Positions 1-9,875 are shown, numbered from the stretch's first letter. The stretch is DNA of 64,000 nucleotides from Verrucomicrobiales bacterium (GCA_031256975.1 JAIRPN010000004.1:62001-126000), one strand, 5' to 3'. Notes: generated by a model not told the origin, from the sequence alone. Numbers and translations: made by a program.

Positions 1-1381
1 TCTTGTCGTTGAAATCGACCAGAATTTCGTTGAGCGGAATGTCGATGGTCAGCATCACGCGACGGCTGTCCAGCGATTCGGTGTGCAGGCACTCCCCTCG
101 CTTGTCGCGCACCAATTGGAGGATGTCGCCAATGCATTCGCTGGGCACCATGATGAAGGCCTTGACCATCGGTTCGCGAATTTCCTCGATAAAGGTCGGG
201 TCGGGCATGAAAGTCGGGTTATCAATCTCAATGACTTCGCCGTTGGTCTTCACCACCTGATAAACCACGCTCGGATAGGTCGAAATGATGTCCATTTCGT
301 ATTCACGGCGCAAACGCTCCTGAACGATTTCCATGTGCAACAACCCAAGGAAGCCGCAGCGGAAACCAAAGCCCAACGCCACCGAGTTTTCCTGGATGAA
401 GGTTAGCGCCGAGTCGTTCAATTGCAGTTTACCGAGGGCAATCTTTAGCGCTTCGAAATCGGCGCTGTTGATCGGGTAGATTCCAGCAAACACCATCGGA
501 TGGATTTCCTTGAATCCCGGCAACGGATCGTCGGCGGGCTGCATGCTGCTGGTGATAGTATCGCCAATCTTCAACTCGGCGGTGGTCTTGATATTAGCGA
601 CCACATAACCGCTGTCGCCCATGCGCAGAATATCGGCCTTGACCGGCTTGGGAGTAAAGACACCGACTTCCTTAACCTCGTATTTCTGGTTGGTCTGCAT
701 CAGCAGAATTTGCGAACCCGGCTTCAATTCGCCGCTAAACACGCGGGAATAGGCCACCACACCACGATAAGTATCAAAGAAGGAATCGAATACCAAGGCG
801 CGCAACTTTTCGTCCTTCATCGGCGTTGGCGGCGGAACGCGATGAATCACCGCTTCCAAGATATCCTCAATACCGATACCGGCCTTGGCACTGGCCAGAA
901 TGGCCTCTTCGGCAGGAATCGCCAGAATATCCTCCAATTGCTGCTTGGCGGCCTCGATATTAGCGTTCGGCAAATCGATCTTGTTGATGACCGGGATGAT
1001 CTTCAGACCTTGCTTGGTGGCCAGATGGTAATTAGCGACCGTCTGTGCTTCGACACCTTGCGCCGCATCAACAATCACAATCGCGCCTTCACAGGCGGAC
1101 AAGCTGCGCGACACCTCATAGGTAAAGTCCACGTGGCCGGGAGTGTCGATCAGGTTTAGCTTGTACTTCCTGCCGTCCTTGGCCTGATAGGTCATGGTCA
1201 CCGGGTGCGCCTTAATGGTGATACCGCGTTCGCGCTCCAAGTCCATCGCATCGAGGTGCTGGTCCTCGATTTCACGATCGGAAACCGTGCCGGTGCGTTG
1301 CAACAAACGGTCGGACAAGGTGGTCTTCCCGTGGTCGATATGGGCAATAATGCAAAAATTACGTGTCAAGTCGCTGGACAT
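1..1381 (-). CDS. lepA: Elongation factor 4 (LepA), 3' end cut by window edge
   Basis: This is a translational GTPase that back-translocates or remodels stalled ribosomes in the cytoplasm. About 460 codons are present, and the C-terminal part (families are usually near 600 aa) lies outside the window. The G1 loop AHIDHGKT is at residues 13-20, followed by GITIKAH (switch I), DTPGHVDF (G3) and NKIDLP (G4). The FRCGFLGLLHMEIVQERL stretch is characteristic of LepA rather than EF-G. The ATG at 1381 begins MSSDLTRNF, typical for the family. rpe starts further upstream on the same strand and ends 10 bp before this start, so the two may be co-transcribed. Six TTAGCG motifs or close variants lie inside this partial gene. 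Identity is secure. Confidence 0.97.
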   Translation of the reverse strand, partial: MSSDLTRNFCIIAHIDHGKTTLSDRLLQRTGTVSDREIEDQHLDAMDLERERGITIKAHPVTMTYQAKDGRKYKLNLIDTPGHVDFTYEVSRSLSACEGAIVIVDAAQGVEAQTVANYHLATKQGLKIIPVINKIDLPNANIEAAKQQLEDILAIPAEEAILASAKAGIGIEDILEAVIHRVPPPTPMKDEKLRALVFDSFFDTYRGVVAYSRVFSGELKPGSQILLMQTNQKYEVKEVGVFTPKPVKADILRMGDSGYVVANIKTTAELKIGDTITSSMQPADDPLPGFKEIHPMVFAGIYPINSADFEALKIALGKLQLNDSALTFIQENSVALGFGFRCGFLGLLHMEIVQERLRREYEMDIISTYPSVVYQVVKTNGEVIEIDNPTFMPDPTFIEEIREPMVKAFIMVPSECIGDILQLVRDKRGECLHTESLDSRRVMLTIDIPLNEILVDFNDK

Positions 1382-1391
1382 ATTCGGATAA

Positions 1392-2078
1392 TTAACCCGC
1401 AGAGGTTACCTCAGTCGCCTTGTAACGCAAGTTCGAGATCGCCGCTCCCATGTCTTTTTGTTTGAACAGGAAAGTTCCCGCAACAATCACATTGGCCCCT
1501 GCCGTCACCGACGGGCCCGCCGTATCGGCATCCAAGCCGCCGTCGACCTCGATATCCACGTTCAAATTATGCTCGCGGATGAATGTGCGGGCCGCGCGCA
1601 CCTTTTCCAGGACATTGATCATGAACGACTGTCCGCCGAAACCCGGATTGACCGTCATGCACAACAACAAATCGACCAGCGGCAGCAACGGAAACACATT
1701 CTCGATCATGGTTAGCGGATTGATCGCCAGCCCGACCCGGCACCCCATGTTGCGAATCAATTCCAGCGTCTTGTGCACATTATGATGAGCCTCCAGATGC
1801 ACCGTCAGGATATCCGCGCCGTTCTCAATGAACGCACGGGCGTAACGGTCCGGCTGTTCGATCATCAAATGCACATCCAGCGTGGTCTCCGGTGCGATGC
1901 GCCGCACCGTCCGCACCATGTCGGGGCCGAACGAAATATTCGGCACAAAATGCCCGTCCATGATATCAATGTGCAGCCAGTCGGCCCCGCCGCTAACGGC
2001 GCGCTGCACGTCCTGGCCAAGGTTGGCAAAATCCGCCGCCAAAATGGACGGTGCTATAATCAAGGGTCTTGGAGCCAT
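1392..2078 (-). CDS. rpe: Ribulose-phosphate 3-epimerase
   Basis: The enzyme interconverts ribulose 5-phosphate and xylulose 5-phosphate in the pentose phosphate pathway. The 228-aa length is normal for this TIM barrel. Diagnostic motifs are visible: IAPSILAADFANL near the N-terminus, WLHIDIMDGHFVPN (metal ligands H36 and D38), LDVHLMIEQPDRY (H70), MTVNPGFGGQSF (phosphate-binding region) and EVDGGLD (catalytic Asp). It begins with ATG 7 bp after the stop of the upstream VOC gene and ends 10 bp before lepA, so a VOC-rpe-lepA transcript is likely. No unusual residue is seen at the metal site. Confidence 0.96.
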   Translation of the reverse strand: MAPRPLIIAPSILAADFANLGQDVQRAVSGGADWLHIDIMDGHFVPNISFGPDMVRTVRRIAPETTLDVHLMIEQPDRYARAFIENGADILTVHLEAHHNVHKTLELIRNMGCRVGLAINPLTMIENVFPLLPLVDLLLCMTVNPGFGGQSFMINVLEKVRAARTFIREHNLNVDIEVDGGLDADTAGPSVTAGANVIVAGTFLFKQKDMGAAISNLRYKATEVTSAG

Positions 2079-2085
2079 GGGGGTA

Positions 2086-2469
2086 TCAGTTCTTTTTCTT
2101 TTCGATCAGTTCAAATTCGTAACCTTCCGGTCCGTCAATAAAGGCGATCACGCTGCCCGAGGAAGTCACCGTCGGGCCGTCCGACAAGGGATAACCGAAC
2201 TTCGCCGCATGCCTGGCGAAGTCCTCGATGGAATCCACCTCAAAGGCCAGATGCGTCAAATCCGGCTGCACCTGCACCGGTCCGCTGGCGGGAAAATGGC
2301 AGATTTCGATTTCCTCCTCGCTCTGCGGAGCCTTGAAAAACACCAGGGTCGAACCGCGTGGCGACACATGCCGACGTACTTCCGTTAGCCCCAGCACATC
2401 CCGATAAAACGTTACCGTCTTGTCAAGATCGCTCACCCGATACCTTGTGTGTAAAAGTTTGCCAATCAT
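2086..2469 (-). CDS. VOC-superfamily protein, lactoylglutathione lyase-like
   Basis: This is a 127-aa protein with the paired beta-alpha-beta-beta-beta fold of glyoxalase I, epimerases and dioxygenases. The N-terminal pattern HTRYRVSDLDKTVTFYRDVLGL and the C-terminal GPEGYEFELIE resemble lactoylglutathione lyase (GloA). HLAFEV supplies a likely second metal ligand in mid-protein. I start at the internal ATG (MIGKLLHTRY), because the 15 residues further upstream are atypical for the family. It lies 7 bp upstream of rpe. A methylmalonyl-CoA epimerase or another VOC activity cannot be excluded from motifs alone. Confidence 0.8.
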   Translation of the reverse strand: MIGKLLHTRYRVSDLDKTVTFYRDVLGLTEVRRHVSPRGSTLVFFKAPQSEEEIEICHFPASGPVQVQPDLTHLAFEVDSIEDFARHAAKFGYPLSDGPTVTSSGSVIAFIDGPEGYEFELIEKKKN

Positions 2470-2595
2470 GAGATTAAAATAATACGCCGTTTTGCCTGAA
2501 AGTGCAAAACGCAAAATGGCCGAATTCGCGAAATTGATCGTCGTTAGCGTCCGCGACTTTTACTTGCCTGACAAACACCAATCTTTCCAACCCAA

Positions 2596-3654
2596 TCAGA
2601 CGCTAACCGCGAAGTTTTCGTCCTTTTTCAATCCGCCGAGATATTGGGCGATCAAATCCGCCAGATTGTCCAGGTCGTCTAGGTTGAAGGTTTCCACCGT
2701 GGAATGCATGTAACGCAGCGGCAGGCTGACCACCGCGGACGGAATACCGCCTTTTTGCCGGAAAATCGCGTCGGCATCGGTGCCGCTGGCGCGGGAATCA
2801 ATCGCCAATTGGTAGTTGATCTTGCCCTTGCGCGCGGCTTTTTCCAAACCGCCAACCACCACCGGGTGATTCACCGAACCGCGACTCAGCATTGGCCCCC
2901 TGCCCAGACGAATTTCACCGTCACGCTTGAAATCACAGAGCGGCATATCGGTGGCATGACCGACATCCACCACCACCGCCGCGCTGGCATTTAGCGACTG
3001 CCCGACCATCGCCGCGCCGTACAAACCATTTTCCTCCTGGATGGTGGACACCGCCACCACACCGATTTTGACACCCTTTTTCTTGCAACGGCGCAACACT
3101 TCCGCGGCCGCCCAGATACCGATACGATTATCCGCCGCACGGGTCGACCAGATCTTGTCGGTCAGCTTTTCCACGCCATAGTTGAAAGTGATCGCGTCCC
3201 CCACCCTCACCCGTTTCTCGGCATCGGCCTTGCTGCCGGCGCCAATATCGACAAACAATTCATGCAGTTTCGGCAATTTTTCGTCGTTAGCGTTCTTCAA
3301 ATGCACCGGCAGGGAGCCGAACACACCGCTAACCGCGCCCTTCTCGCCATGCACCAGCACCCGTTGCCCGCGTGCCATGCCAACATCGGTACCGCCAATG
3401 CGGCCGACATATAAAAACCCCTCGTTGGAAATGTATTGGATTTGGTAACCAATTTCGTCCGCATGACCGACCACCAACACCCGCTTCTCGGCATCGGGAT
3501 TCAACACCGCGAAGGCATTGCCATAAGCATCCGTTCCGATCTCCTCCGCGTATTCCCTCACATAATCCAGCCAGCGACGCTGCACCGGCGTTTCCCAGCC
3601 CGAGGGGCCGTGAATGCTTAATAACTCCTGCAAGAATTCCCAACCATTGTTCAT
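2596..3654 (-). CDS. M42-family metal aminopeptidase
   Basis: This is a cytosolic dinuclear-metal aminopeptidase of the M42 (glutamyl aminopeptidase / FrvX / tetrahedral TET) family, 352 aa, normal length. The expected metal ligands are seen in order: VVGHADEIGY (His), TRAADNRIG (bridging Asp), IQEENGLYGA (catalytic Glu pair), VDVGHATD (Asp) and LRYMHSTVE (last His). The start used is ATG at 3654. A TTG one codon upstream also fits, giving a doubled initiator. The gene stands alone, with 126 bp to the next downstream gene and a terminator-like hairpin on its upstream side that belongs to argG. The substrate cannot be told from sequence. Confidence 0.9.
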   Translation of the reverse strand: MNNGWEFLQELLSIHGPSGWETPVQRRWLDYVREYAEEIGTDAYGNAFAVLNPDAEKRVLVVGHADEIGYQIQYISNEGFLYVGRIGGTDVGMARGQRVLVHGEKGAVSGVFGSLPVHLKNANDEKLPKLHELFVDIGAGSKADAEKRVRVGDAITFNYGVEKLTDKIWSTRAADNRIGIWAAAEVLRRCKKKGVKIGVVAVSTIQEENGLYGAAMVGQSLNASAAVVVDVGHATDMPLCDFKRDGEIRLGRGPMLSRGSVNHPVVVGGLEKAARKGKINYQLAIDSRASGTDADAIFRQKGGIPSAVVSLPLRYMHSTVETFNLDDLDNLADLIAQYLGGLKKDENFAVSV

Positions 3655-3710
3655 CAAATGATTTAACCACGGAACCTGCCAAAGTCAGGTGTAAATTACG
3701 AGCTTGGTAC

Positions 3711-3742
3711 AAAACAAAAACGGCGGACATTGCTGTCCGCCG
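3711..3742 (-). terminator. Intrinsic terminator of argG
   Basis: A perfect 9-bp stem (CGGCGGACA/TGTCCGCCG, loop TTGC, 3721-3742) lies 30 bp past the argG stop. On the minus strand it is followed by TTTTTGTTTT. This is the standard form of a Rho-independent terminator. Confidence 0.8.
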
Positions 3743-3771
3743 CTAATGATGAAATTAGGTGTGAACCGTGC

Positions 3772-4989
3772 TTATTTCTTCTTCTTTTTGCCCTTGGAGG
3801 TTTTTTCGCGGTTGGCCCAGGAACGCAGGCGCAGGCCGTTCAAACGGATGAAGCCGGTAGCGTCGCCCTGATTGTAAGCACCCTTGTCGGCTTCCATCGT
3901 CGCCACATGCGGGTTGTAGAGCGAGAGTTTGCTCTTGCGGCCGGCGGTGATGATGTTGCCCTTGTAAAGCTTGAGACGGACGGTGCCGCTGACTTTTTCC
4001 TGGCTTTGGTCGATGGCAGCCTGCAGGAACTCGCGTTCCGGCGCGTACCAGAAACCGTTGTACACCAGTTCGGAGTATTTCGGAATCATGCCATCGCGCA
4101 GGTGCATGACTTCACGGTCCATGGTTAGCGTCTCGATCTGACGGTGCGCGGAATGCAGGATGCTGCCGCCCGGGGTTTCGTACACGCCGCGGGACTTCAT
4201 GCCGACGAAGCGGTTTTCCACCAGGTCGACGCGGCCGACACCGTGCTTGCCACCGAGTTTGTTCAGGGCGCGCATGACATTGGCGGGGCTCAGGCGCTTG
4301 CCGTTGACGGCGACGCAATTGCCCTGTTCGAATTCGAGTTCGACATACTCCGGCTTGTTCGGGGCTTTTTCCGGCGAGACGGAAAGCTTGAACATGTCGG
4401 CCGGCGGTTCCGCCCACGGGTCCTCAAGGATGCCGCTTTCAAAGCTGATGTGCAGCATGTTGCGGTCCATCGAGTACGGCTTCTTGGCGGTCACCGGAAC
4501 GGCGATGCCCTTGGACTTGGCGTAGTTGATCAGGTCGGTGCGGCCCTTGAAATCCCAAGTGCGCCATGGGGCGATCACTTGCAGGTCGGGCGCCAACGCC
4601 GCGAAGGTCAGTTCAAAGCGGACCTGGTCGTTGCCTTTGCCGGTCGCGCCATGGGCCACCGCGTCGGCATTTTCCAGCCGGGCAATTTCCACCTGGCGCT
4701 TGGCGATCAGCGGACGGGCGATGCTGGTGCCGAGAAAGTATTGGTTTTCGTAGATTGCGCCGGCCCTGACCATCGGATAAATGAAATCCTTGGCGAATTC
4801 CTCGGTCAGGTCATCGATGTAGCATTTGCTCGCGCCGGTGCGGACGGCTTTCTTGTCCAGCCCCTTCAATTCCTCTTCCTGCCCGACGTCGGCGCAGAAA
4901 GCGATGATTTCAGCGTTATATTGTTCTTTGAGCCAGGTCAACAGGATTGACGTGTCCAAACCACCCGAATAGGCAACTACGATTTTCAT
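3772..4989 (-). CDS. argG: Argininosuccinate synthase
   Basis: The enzyme condenses citrulline and aspartate with ATP to argininosuccinate, the penultimate step of arginine synthesis. The protein is 405 aa, typical for the family. The ATP pyrophosphatase loop [10 protein letters not shown] is at residues 5-14. Family blocks include [13 protein letters not shown] and the C-terminal [13 protein letters not shown]. The C-terminus ends in a lysine run ([10 protein letters not shown]), a short basic extension not needed for catalysis. It starts with ATG and ends in a clear terminator, and no other arginine gene is adjacent. Only one TTAGCG motif is present in 1.2 kb. Confidence 0.97.
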   Translation of the reverse strand: MKIVVAYSGGLDTSILLTWLKEQYNAEIIAFCADVGQEEELKGLDKKAVRTGASKCYIDDLTEEFAKDFIYPMVRAGAIYENQYFLGTSIARPLIAKRQVEIARLENADAVAHGATGKGNDQVRFELTFAALAPDLQVIAPWRTWDFKGRTDLINYAKSKGIAVPVTAKKPYSMDRNMLHISFESGILEDPWAEPPADMFKLSVSPEKAPNKPEYVELEFEQGNCVAVNGKRLSPANVMRALNKLGGKHGVGRVDLVENRFVGMKSRGVYETPGGSILHSAHRQIETLTMDREVMHLRDGMIPKYSELVYNGFWYAPEREFLQAAIDQSQEKVSGTVRLKLYKGNIITAGRKSKLSLYNPHVATMEADKGAYNQGDATGFIRLNGLRLRSWANREKTSKGKKKKK

Positions 4990-5043
4990 GAAGCGCCAAT
5001 GATAGGACCCGCCGCGCAGGAATCAATGCGGAAAACTCGCTGG

Positions 5044-7617
5044 TCAGCGCACGAAGGTGTTTCTCACCCGGACTGACACGGAAACGTAACTGATCCACGC
5101 GGCGGCCTTGACCAGGGTCAGTACCGACTGTGTATCGAATGAACCAAAATGGGAGTCGATTTTGCCAAGGATGAATTCGTAAGCAACGATCAATACCTGC
5201 GTGCTCCAAAATACGATGTAAACGGGTTTGAAGGTGCGGCGTTTGGCAAAATAAAGAAAAATAAGCAACAGGCTGAGCACGACTACCGAACAATTCAGGA
5301 TCATCTCCAGCGGCGTGACAACCGCATACCAGGCCAGATAATCGCCCGACGCTGGATTGGTCATATTCATCCAGACGTCGTAGTTCCAATAAGCGCTGGC
5401 GCTGGTGACGACCGACCTCAGCATGTTGATCGGCGATATGCAGACACCGATGCCGACCAGAACCAGCCAGCCGTCAAGCCCGCGCGGGTACCCGTAGCCG
5501 CTATCGCCCGGCAGTGGCGGAGGCTGCGACGGCATCTTAATGCAGGCCACCCAGACGGCGATGGCGACGGAAATCAATGAAATTACCAGAGCCAGCATGA
5601 CCATGACCCAGTTTACCTTGCCGAAGAGACCGCCATGGTTGTCGCTTACCGTGCTCTTGGTTTCCCCGGCGGACAGGTTATTGGTGAATCGCAAAACGGC
5701 TTCGTCGATGATTTCCTTGCGCTTGGCGACGTAATCCACCAAGTCGGGTTGGGGCACCTGTTGGCGGGTCATCGACAGGCTGTGCTTTCGCACCACGACC
5801 TGTTTGCCGTCGTTGGCCTCCGAATATTGGTAATCAAACCAGGGTGTTTCTATCTTGGTGTTTTCTCCCTTCATCTCCCAATCATCAGGAAATTCGATAC
5901 GGGAAGTAACATTCAGATTCTGCGGGTAGTTCAGCGCCAACGGTGATTTGCGCCCCTGGATGTTGAGATTCGGCAAATGGTCGTACAAATAGGGTGTGTC
6001 CACTTCGGCGCGGACTTTCTTGCTCTCCTTGGTAATCGGTTCGAAAAATTTATCAATCTCGTAGTATTCCCTGACCCGCACGATGTTGTGCTCGGTATCA
6101 TCCTGCATTTCCACCGGCCTGACCGTCTTGATTCCGGGATAAGAGCGCGAATAATAGTTGCGAAAACTCTTGGCAATTTCATCCTGTGATTTGCCCGAGA
6201 ACATGCTCCGGTTGCTGTCGGCGTCCCCTCCTTTAAACGTGGTGGTAACATTGAAAATCGCCGGGGAACGGTAATCCTTGATGACAAAATGTTCCTCGAT
6301 GTCGACCCCGCCGTAATCATGCGGTCCCAGTTCGAATCTGGTCAGCCCGCTATCCCCTTTCCTGACCACCAAGCCGGCACCATAAATTCCCATGTGACGG
6401 TCGCTGAGGTGCTTGCCCGCCTGATAACTGGCGGTGGCGTCGATCAGGTAGGACTTGCCATCCAGAATCACCAGTGTTATCGCATGATCGAAAACATCGG
6501 GGCTTGGCAACTGTTCCTCAATTTTTTCGTTCCAGTCGCTATTCACCAACACCGGATAAGCCTCGACTCCAAGCTTTCGTAACAAGGTCGCCAGCAATAG
6601 TGCTTTGTCCTTGCAGTCGCCAAACCGTCGTTCCAAAACCAGTTCCGGCGGTGAAGGAAGATGCGAACCGCTGCCCATTTCCATGCCCAGATAACGCACT
6701 TCCTTTTGCACGAAATTCACCGCCGCAACCGCCTTGTCTTCCAAGCTTCCCGGCATGGCCTGGATTTGCCCGACCTTCTCTTGGAATAATTTGCCCAATT
6801 CATCCGGAACCTGGTAAATCGGCAAGGCCCATTCCTCCACCTCGGCCCAGGATTTGAAATCGCTGATTTGCACATACGGGTGTTGCGCAAACCAATCCGG
6901 GGCATTGTCCTCGGATACCTCGGCGGGCATCGGGCTGACTGTCCACCAATACTCCCTGCCGTTTTCCCGTTGTTCTTCCTGTACCGTGGGTGGTTTTTGT
7001 CCCAGCCAGCGGATAAACAATTGCTGTCCTTCGCGCGGAATGATGCGCAGCGATTGCGCCTTCACGGGAGAGCCCCAACTGACATCAAATTCATCGGCGT
7101 AATGCGAGCCGTAGATCGGGTTTTCACCCTGCTTGGTAACCGACAGCTCCACCACGTCACCGACACGGATATCGTTCAGGAAGCACAGGGCGGTTCTCCT
7201 GCCGTTGTAAATTTGGCGGTCGAGTTCCTTTTCCTGCTGGATGATCTGGAATTTTCCGGCATCGCTATAGTCCACCGCCTTGCTATCCCGCCAAACCTTC
7301 AGCGAATGCAATGTTATCGATTGATAACTTGGGTCGAAGGAAAACTGGATTTGCGCGCCGTCGGACAATCCTTCCTGGGATACAATCTTATAGGCGTAAT
7401 GACGGAATGCCTCATGACTCTCCAGGCGGATTTGTTCATCGTAAAACAAATACTCCATCCCGGAAGGTGTCGATGAGGCGCTGCTTTCCAGACTGTGCCT
7501 TTGTTCCTGCACCCAGGCGGGTGCCGGGCCTACCTGCAATTCCCCGGCAATCAGCCCCGTGGACCAGCCGCTAACGGCGATCCCCAGCAACCGGAGAGTT
7601 TGAGTTAAACGCGCCAA
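5044..7617 (-). CDS. DUF3857 - transglutaminase-like - DUF2569 fusion membrane protein
   Basis: An 857-aa protein of unknown function. After an N-terminal signal/anchor segment comes a DUF3857 region. A transglutaminase-like domain follows, with a complete Cys-His-Asp set: RFGDCKDKALLLATLL, VFDHAITLV and YLIDATAS. A transmembrane segment near residue 650 leads to a C-terminal multi-pass part that opens with GLDGWLVLVGIGVCISP, which resembles DUF2569. The topology suggests a periplasmic thiol-transferase or protease-like domain carried on a membrane module. The start is a TTG at 7617; no better ATG precedes the signal sequence. It lies 14 bp behind dxs and is probably the last gene of the xseA-xseB-dxs run. 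Confidence 0.82.
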   Translation of the reverse strand: MARLTQTLRLLGIAVSGWSTGLIAGELQVGPAPAWVQEQRHSLESSASSTPSGMEYLFYDEQIRLESHEAFRHYAYKIVSQEGLSDGAQIQFSFDPSYQSITLHSLKVWRDSKAVDYSDAGKFQIIQQEKELDRQIYNGRRTALCFLNDIRVGDVVELSVTKQGENPIYGSHYADEFDVSWGSPVKAQSLRIIPREGQQLFIRWLGQKPPTVQEEQRENGREYWWTVSPMPAEVSEDNAPDWFAQHPYVQISDFKSWAEVEEWALPIYQVPDELGKLFQEKVGQIQAMPGSLEDKAVAAVNFVQKEVRYLGMEMGSGSHLPSPPELVLERRFGDCKDKALLLATLLRKLGVEAYPVLVNSDWNEKIEEQLPSPDVFDHAITLVILDGKSYLIDATASYQAGKHLSDRHMGIYGAGLVVRKGDSGLTRFELGPHDYGGVDIEEHFVIKDYRSPAIFNVTTTFKGGDADSNRSMFSGKSQDEIAKSFRNYYSRSYPGIKTVRPVEMQDDTEHNIVRVREYYEIDKFFEPITKESKKVRAEVDTPYLYDHLPNLNIQGRKSPLALNYPQNLNVTSRIEFPDDWEMKGENTKIETPWFDYQYSEANDGKQVVVRKHSLSMTRQQVPQPDLVDYVAKRKEIIDEAVLRFTNNLSAGETKSTVSDNHGGLFGKVNWVMVMLALVISLISVAIAVWVACIKMPSQPPPLPGDSGYGYPRGLDGWLVLVGIGVCISPINMLRSVVTSASAYWNYDVWMNMTNPASGDYLAWYAVVTPLEMILNCSVVVLSLLLIFLYFAKRRTFKPVYIVFWSTQVLIVAYEFILGKIDSHFGSFDTQSVLTLVKAAAWISYVSVSVRVRNTFVR

Positions 7618-7631
7618 ATGAAAACGGGAGT

Positions 7632-9515
7632 TTACGCAACCTTGGCGGGCTTGATTTTCTGCAGGTACGGCTCAGCCTTTTCCAAGGCGGACTTGACGGA
7701 CAGGCCGTAAACTTCGCGCAAATTTGCTTCCTTGCCGTGCTCGATGAACATGTCGGGCCAGCCAACACGAACCACCGGGGTTGACAAATTCAGGTTGGAA
7801 AGTTCTTCCAGCACCGCGCTGCCGAACCCACCCATCAGCACGTGGTCTTCCAGCGTGATAATCAAGTCCGAGGAATGCGCGTAGAATTCCAGCGTGCCCG
7901 TGTCCATCGGCTTGGCAAAGCGGGCGTTGATGATTGCCGCGGAATAACCCTTGGCTTCCAACTGGTCGGCCAGTTGCTGGGCCATTTCGCCCATGCGGCC
8001 GTAGAACCAGATCGCCACCTGCTTGCCGGGCTTGATCACCTCGGCCTTGCCGATTGGCAACTGTTGCGGTTGCTCCTTGACCTTGGCGCCAGTGCCACTG
8101 CCACGCGGATAACGCAACGCAATCGGGCCCGAGTGGTTGATGGCGGTGTGAAGCATGTCGACAAACTCGTCCTCGTCCTTCGGCGACATATGAATCGCGT
8201 TCGGCACGCAGCGGAAATAGGAAATATCGAACAAACCGTGATGAGTCGGGCCGTCATCGCCGCTGACACCGCCACGGTCCATGCAGAATACCACCGGCAG
8301 GTTTTGCAGGCAGACGTCGTGAATCACCATGTCGATGGCACGCTGCAGGAAGGTCGAGTAAATCGCGCAAACAGGCTTGTAGCCCTTGGTGGCCATGCCC
8401 GCCGCAAACAACACCGCGTGTTCCTCGGCAATGCCGACATCAAAATAGCGTTCCGGGAATTTGGGCTGGAAACGCTCCAGACCCGTACCGTTCGGCATGC
8501 CGGCGGTAATCGCCACCACCTTGTCGTTGGTTTCGGCAATCTTGGACAAATGATCGCCAAGCAACTGGGAGAAAGTCGGGCTGCCGGAACTGGCCGCCTC
8601 ACCGGTGCTCGGATTGAACGCCGGAGTGCCGTGAAAGGCCTTGCGCTTGACCATCGCGGGTTCGTAACCGCGTCCCTTTTCGGTCAGCACATGCAGCAGG
8701 CACGGGTGATCCTGTTGCTTGAGGAATTCAAAGGTCTTGATCAGGGTCGGGATGTCGTGACCGTCCACCGGGCCGTAATAGGTCATGCCCAGTTCCTCGA
8801 AGATCACGCTCGGCAGCAGGAATCCCTTCACCACGCCTTCCGCGCGACGGGCCATTTTTACCGCTGTCTGGCCGCCGATTTTTTCAATGAATTTGGCGGC
8901 ACGCTCGTGCAGGTGGGAATAGTTTTCGTTGGTGACAATCTTGTTGAAATAATTGGCGATGGCCCCGACGTTCTTGTCGATCGACCATTCGTTGTCGTTC
9001 AGTACCACGATCATACGCTTGGTGGTGGTGGTGATATTGTTCAACGCCTCGAACGACACGCCGCAAGTGAACGCCGCGTCACCGGCGAGGGCGATCACAT
9101 GTTCCTTGCCACCGCGCATGTCACGGGCCTTGGCCATGCCCAGAGCGGCGGACAACGCAGTACCGGCATGACCGGCACCGAAGCAATCGTGCGGGCTTTC
9201 GGTACGCAGCATGAAACCGTTCAGCCCCCCGGCCTGGCGGATCGTATTGAACTGCTTGCGGCGGCCGGTCAGCAATTTGTGGACATAAGCCTGGTGGCTG
9301 ACGTCGAAAAGGAAATTGTCGGCCGGAGTGTCAAAGGCACGGTGCAGGGCGATGGTCAGTTCGACCACGCCAAGGTTGGGGCCAAGGTGTCCGCCGTTTT
9401 TGCTGGCGACCGCGATGAGTTCATCACGGATTTCCTGCGCCAAATCCGGCAGTTTTTCCAGCGGAAGTTTCTTTAAATCGGACGGACTGTCAATGGTGTC
9501 TAAGATGCGTGCCAT
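7632..9515 (-). CDS. dxs: 1-deoxy-D-xylulose-5-phosphate synthase
   Basis: This thiamine-diphosphate enzyme joins pyruvate and glyceraldehyde 3-phosphate in the first step of the MEP isoprenoid pathway. The length is 627 aa, usual for Dxs. Family blocks: ELTIALHRAFDTP, DVSHQAYVHKLLTGR, GAGHAGTALSAALGMA, YYGPVDGHD, DVGIAEEHAVLFAAGMA and LEDHVLMGGFGSA. The TPP loop reads GDAAFTCGVSFEALNN, where many family members have GDG; the NN end is kept. It sits 7 bp behind xseB, an arrangement (xseB-dxs) also seen in other bacteria. No TTAGCG motif occurs in its 1.9 kb. Confidence 0.96.
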   Translation of the reverse strand: MARILDTIDSPSDLKKLPLEKLPDLAQEIRDELIAVASKNGGHLGPNLGVVELTIALHRAFDTPADNFLFDVSHQAYVHKLLTGRRKQFNTIRQAGGLNGFMLRTESPHDCFGAGHAGTALSAALGMAKARDMRGGKEHVIALAGDAAFTCGVSFEALNNITTTTKRMIVVLNDNEWSIDKNVGAIANYFNKIVTNENYSHLHERAAKFIEKIGGQTAVKMARRAEGVVKGFLLPSVIFEELGMTYYGPVDGHDIPTLIKTFEFLKQQDHPCLLHVLTEKGRGYEPAMVKRKAFHGTPAFNPSTGEAASSGSPTFSQLLGDHLSKIAETNDKVVAITAGMPNGTGLERFQPKFPERYFDVGIAEEHAVLFAAGMATKGYKPVCAIYSTFLQRAIDMVIHDVCLQNLPVVFCMDRGGVSGDDGPTHHGLFDISYFRCVPNAIHMSPKDEDEFVDMLHTAINHSGPIALRYPRGSGTGAKVKEQPQQLPIGKAEVIKPGKQVAIWFYGRMGEMAQQLADQLEAKGYSAAIINARFAKPMDTGTLEFYAHSSDLIITLEDHVLMGGFGSAVLEELSNLNLSTPVVRVGWPDMFIEHGKEANLREVYGLSVKSALEKAEPYLQKIKPAKVA

Positions 9516-9522
9516 AAATGTT

Positions 9523-9828
9523 TTAAAATAGTGAGATCTCCGAATCGGATTTGCCCTTCTTTATCGGTGCTTCCGGCCCGCCATTAGCGTCCTTGGCATC
9601 CAACTCGGATCGTTGCAACTTGCCCGACTTGTCATGAGTCAATAATTCAATTTTCTTCTCCGCCGCCTTCAGCTTTTCTCCGCAAAAGGCCAGCAATTTC
9701 ATTCCTTCTTCGTATTTTTCAATAATGCTGTCCAATGGCAGCTCCGCCGACTCCATCTGCGACACGATTTCCTCGAGCCGGCCGACAGCGTCTTCGAAAG
9801 TCAAACTATCCTTGGCGGGTTTTGCCAT
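9523..9828 (-). CDS. xseB: Exodeoxyribonuclease VII small subunit
   Basis: A 101-aa partner of XseA in the ssDNA-specific exonuclease VII. The core LTFEDAVGRLEEIVSQMESAELPLDSIIEKYEEGMKLL is the usual two-helix XseB domain (residues 8-45). A longer-than-usual charged tail follows to residue 101. The gene starts with ATG 47 bp after the xseA stop and ends 7 bp before dxs, so the three genes are likely one transcript. Confidence 0.93.
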   Translation of the reverse strand: MAKPAKDSLTFEDAVGRLEEIVSQMESAELPLDSIIEKYEEGMKLLAFCGEKLKAAEKKIELLTHDKSGKLQRSELDAKDANGGPEAPIKKGKSDSEISLF

Positions 9829-9875
9829 ACAAATGTAACTGCCTATAAAAAAGAGAATCAGCCCCCTAGTCGAGC

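Noticed and set aside
7842-9476. 544-codon open frame on the plus strand opposite dxs
   Set aside because: It is the antisense shadow of dxs, with no recognisable domain and His/Arg-rich composition typical of reversed codons.
7632-9515. dxs as inactive because its TPP loop reads GDAAF rather than GDGA
   Set aside because: All other catalytic blocks are intact, and the change is tolerable in a conserved full-length gene.
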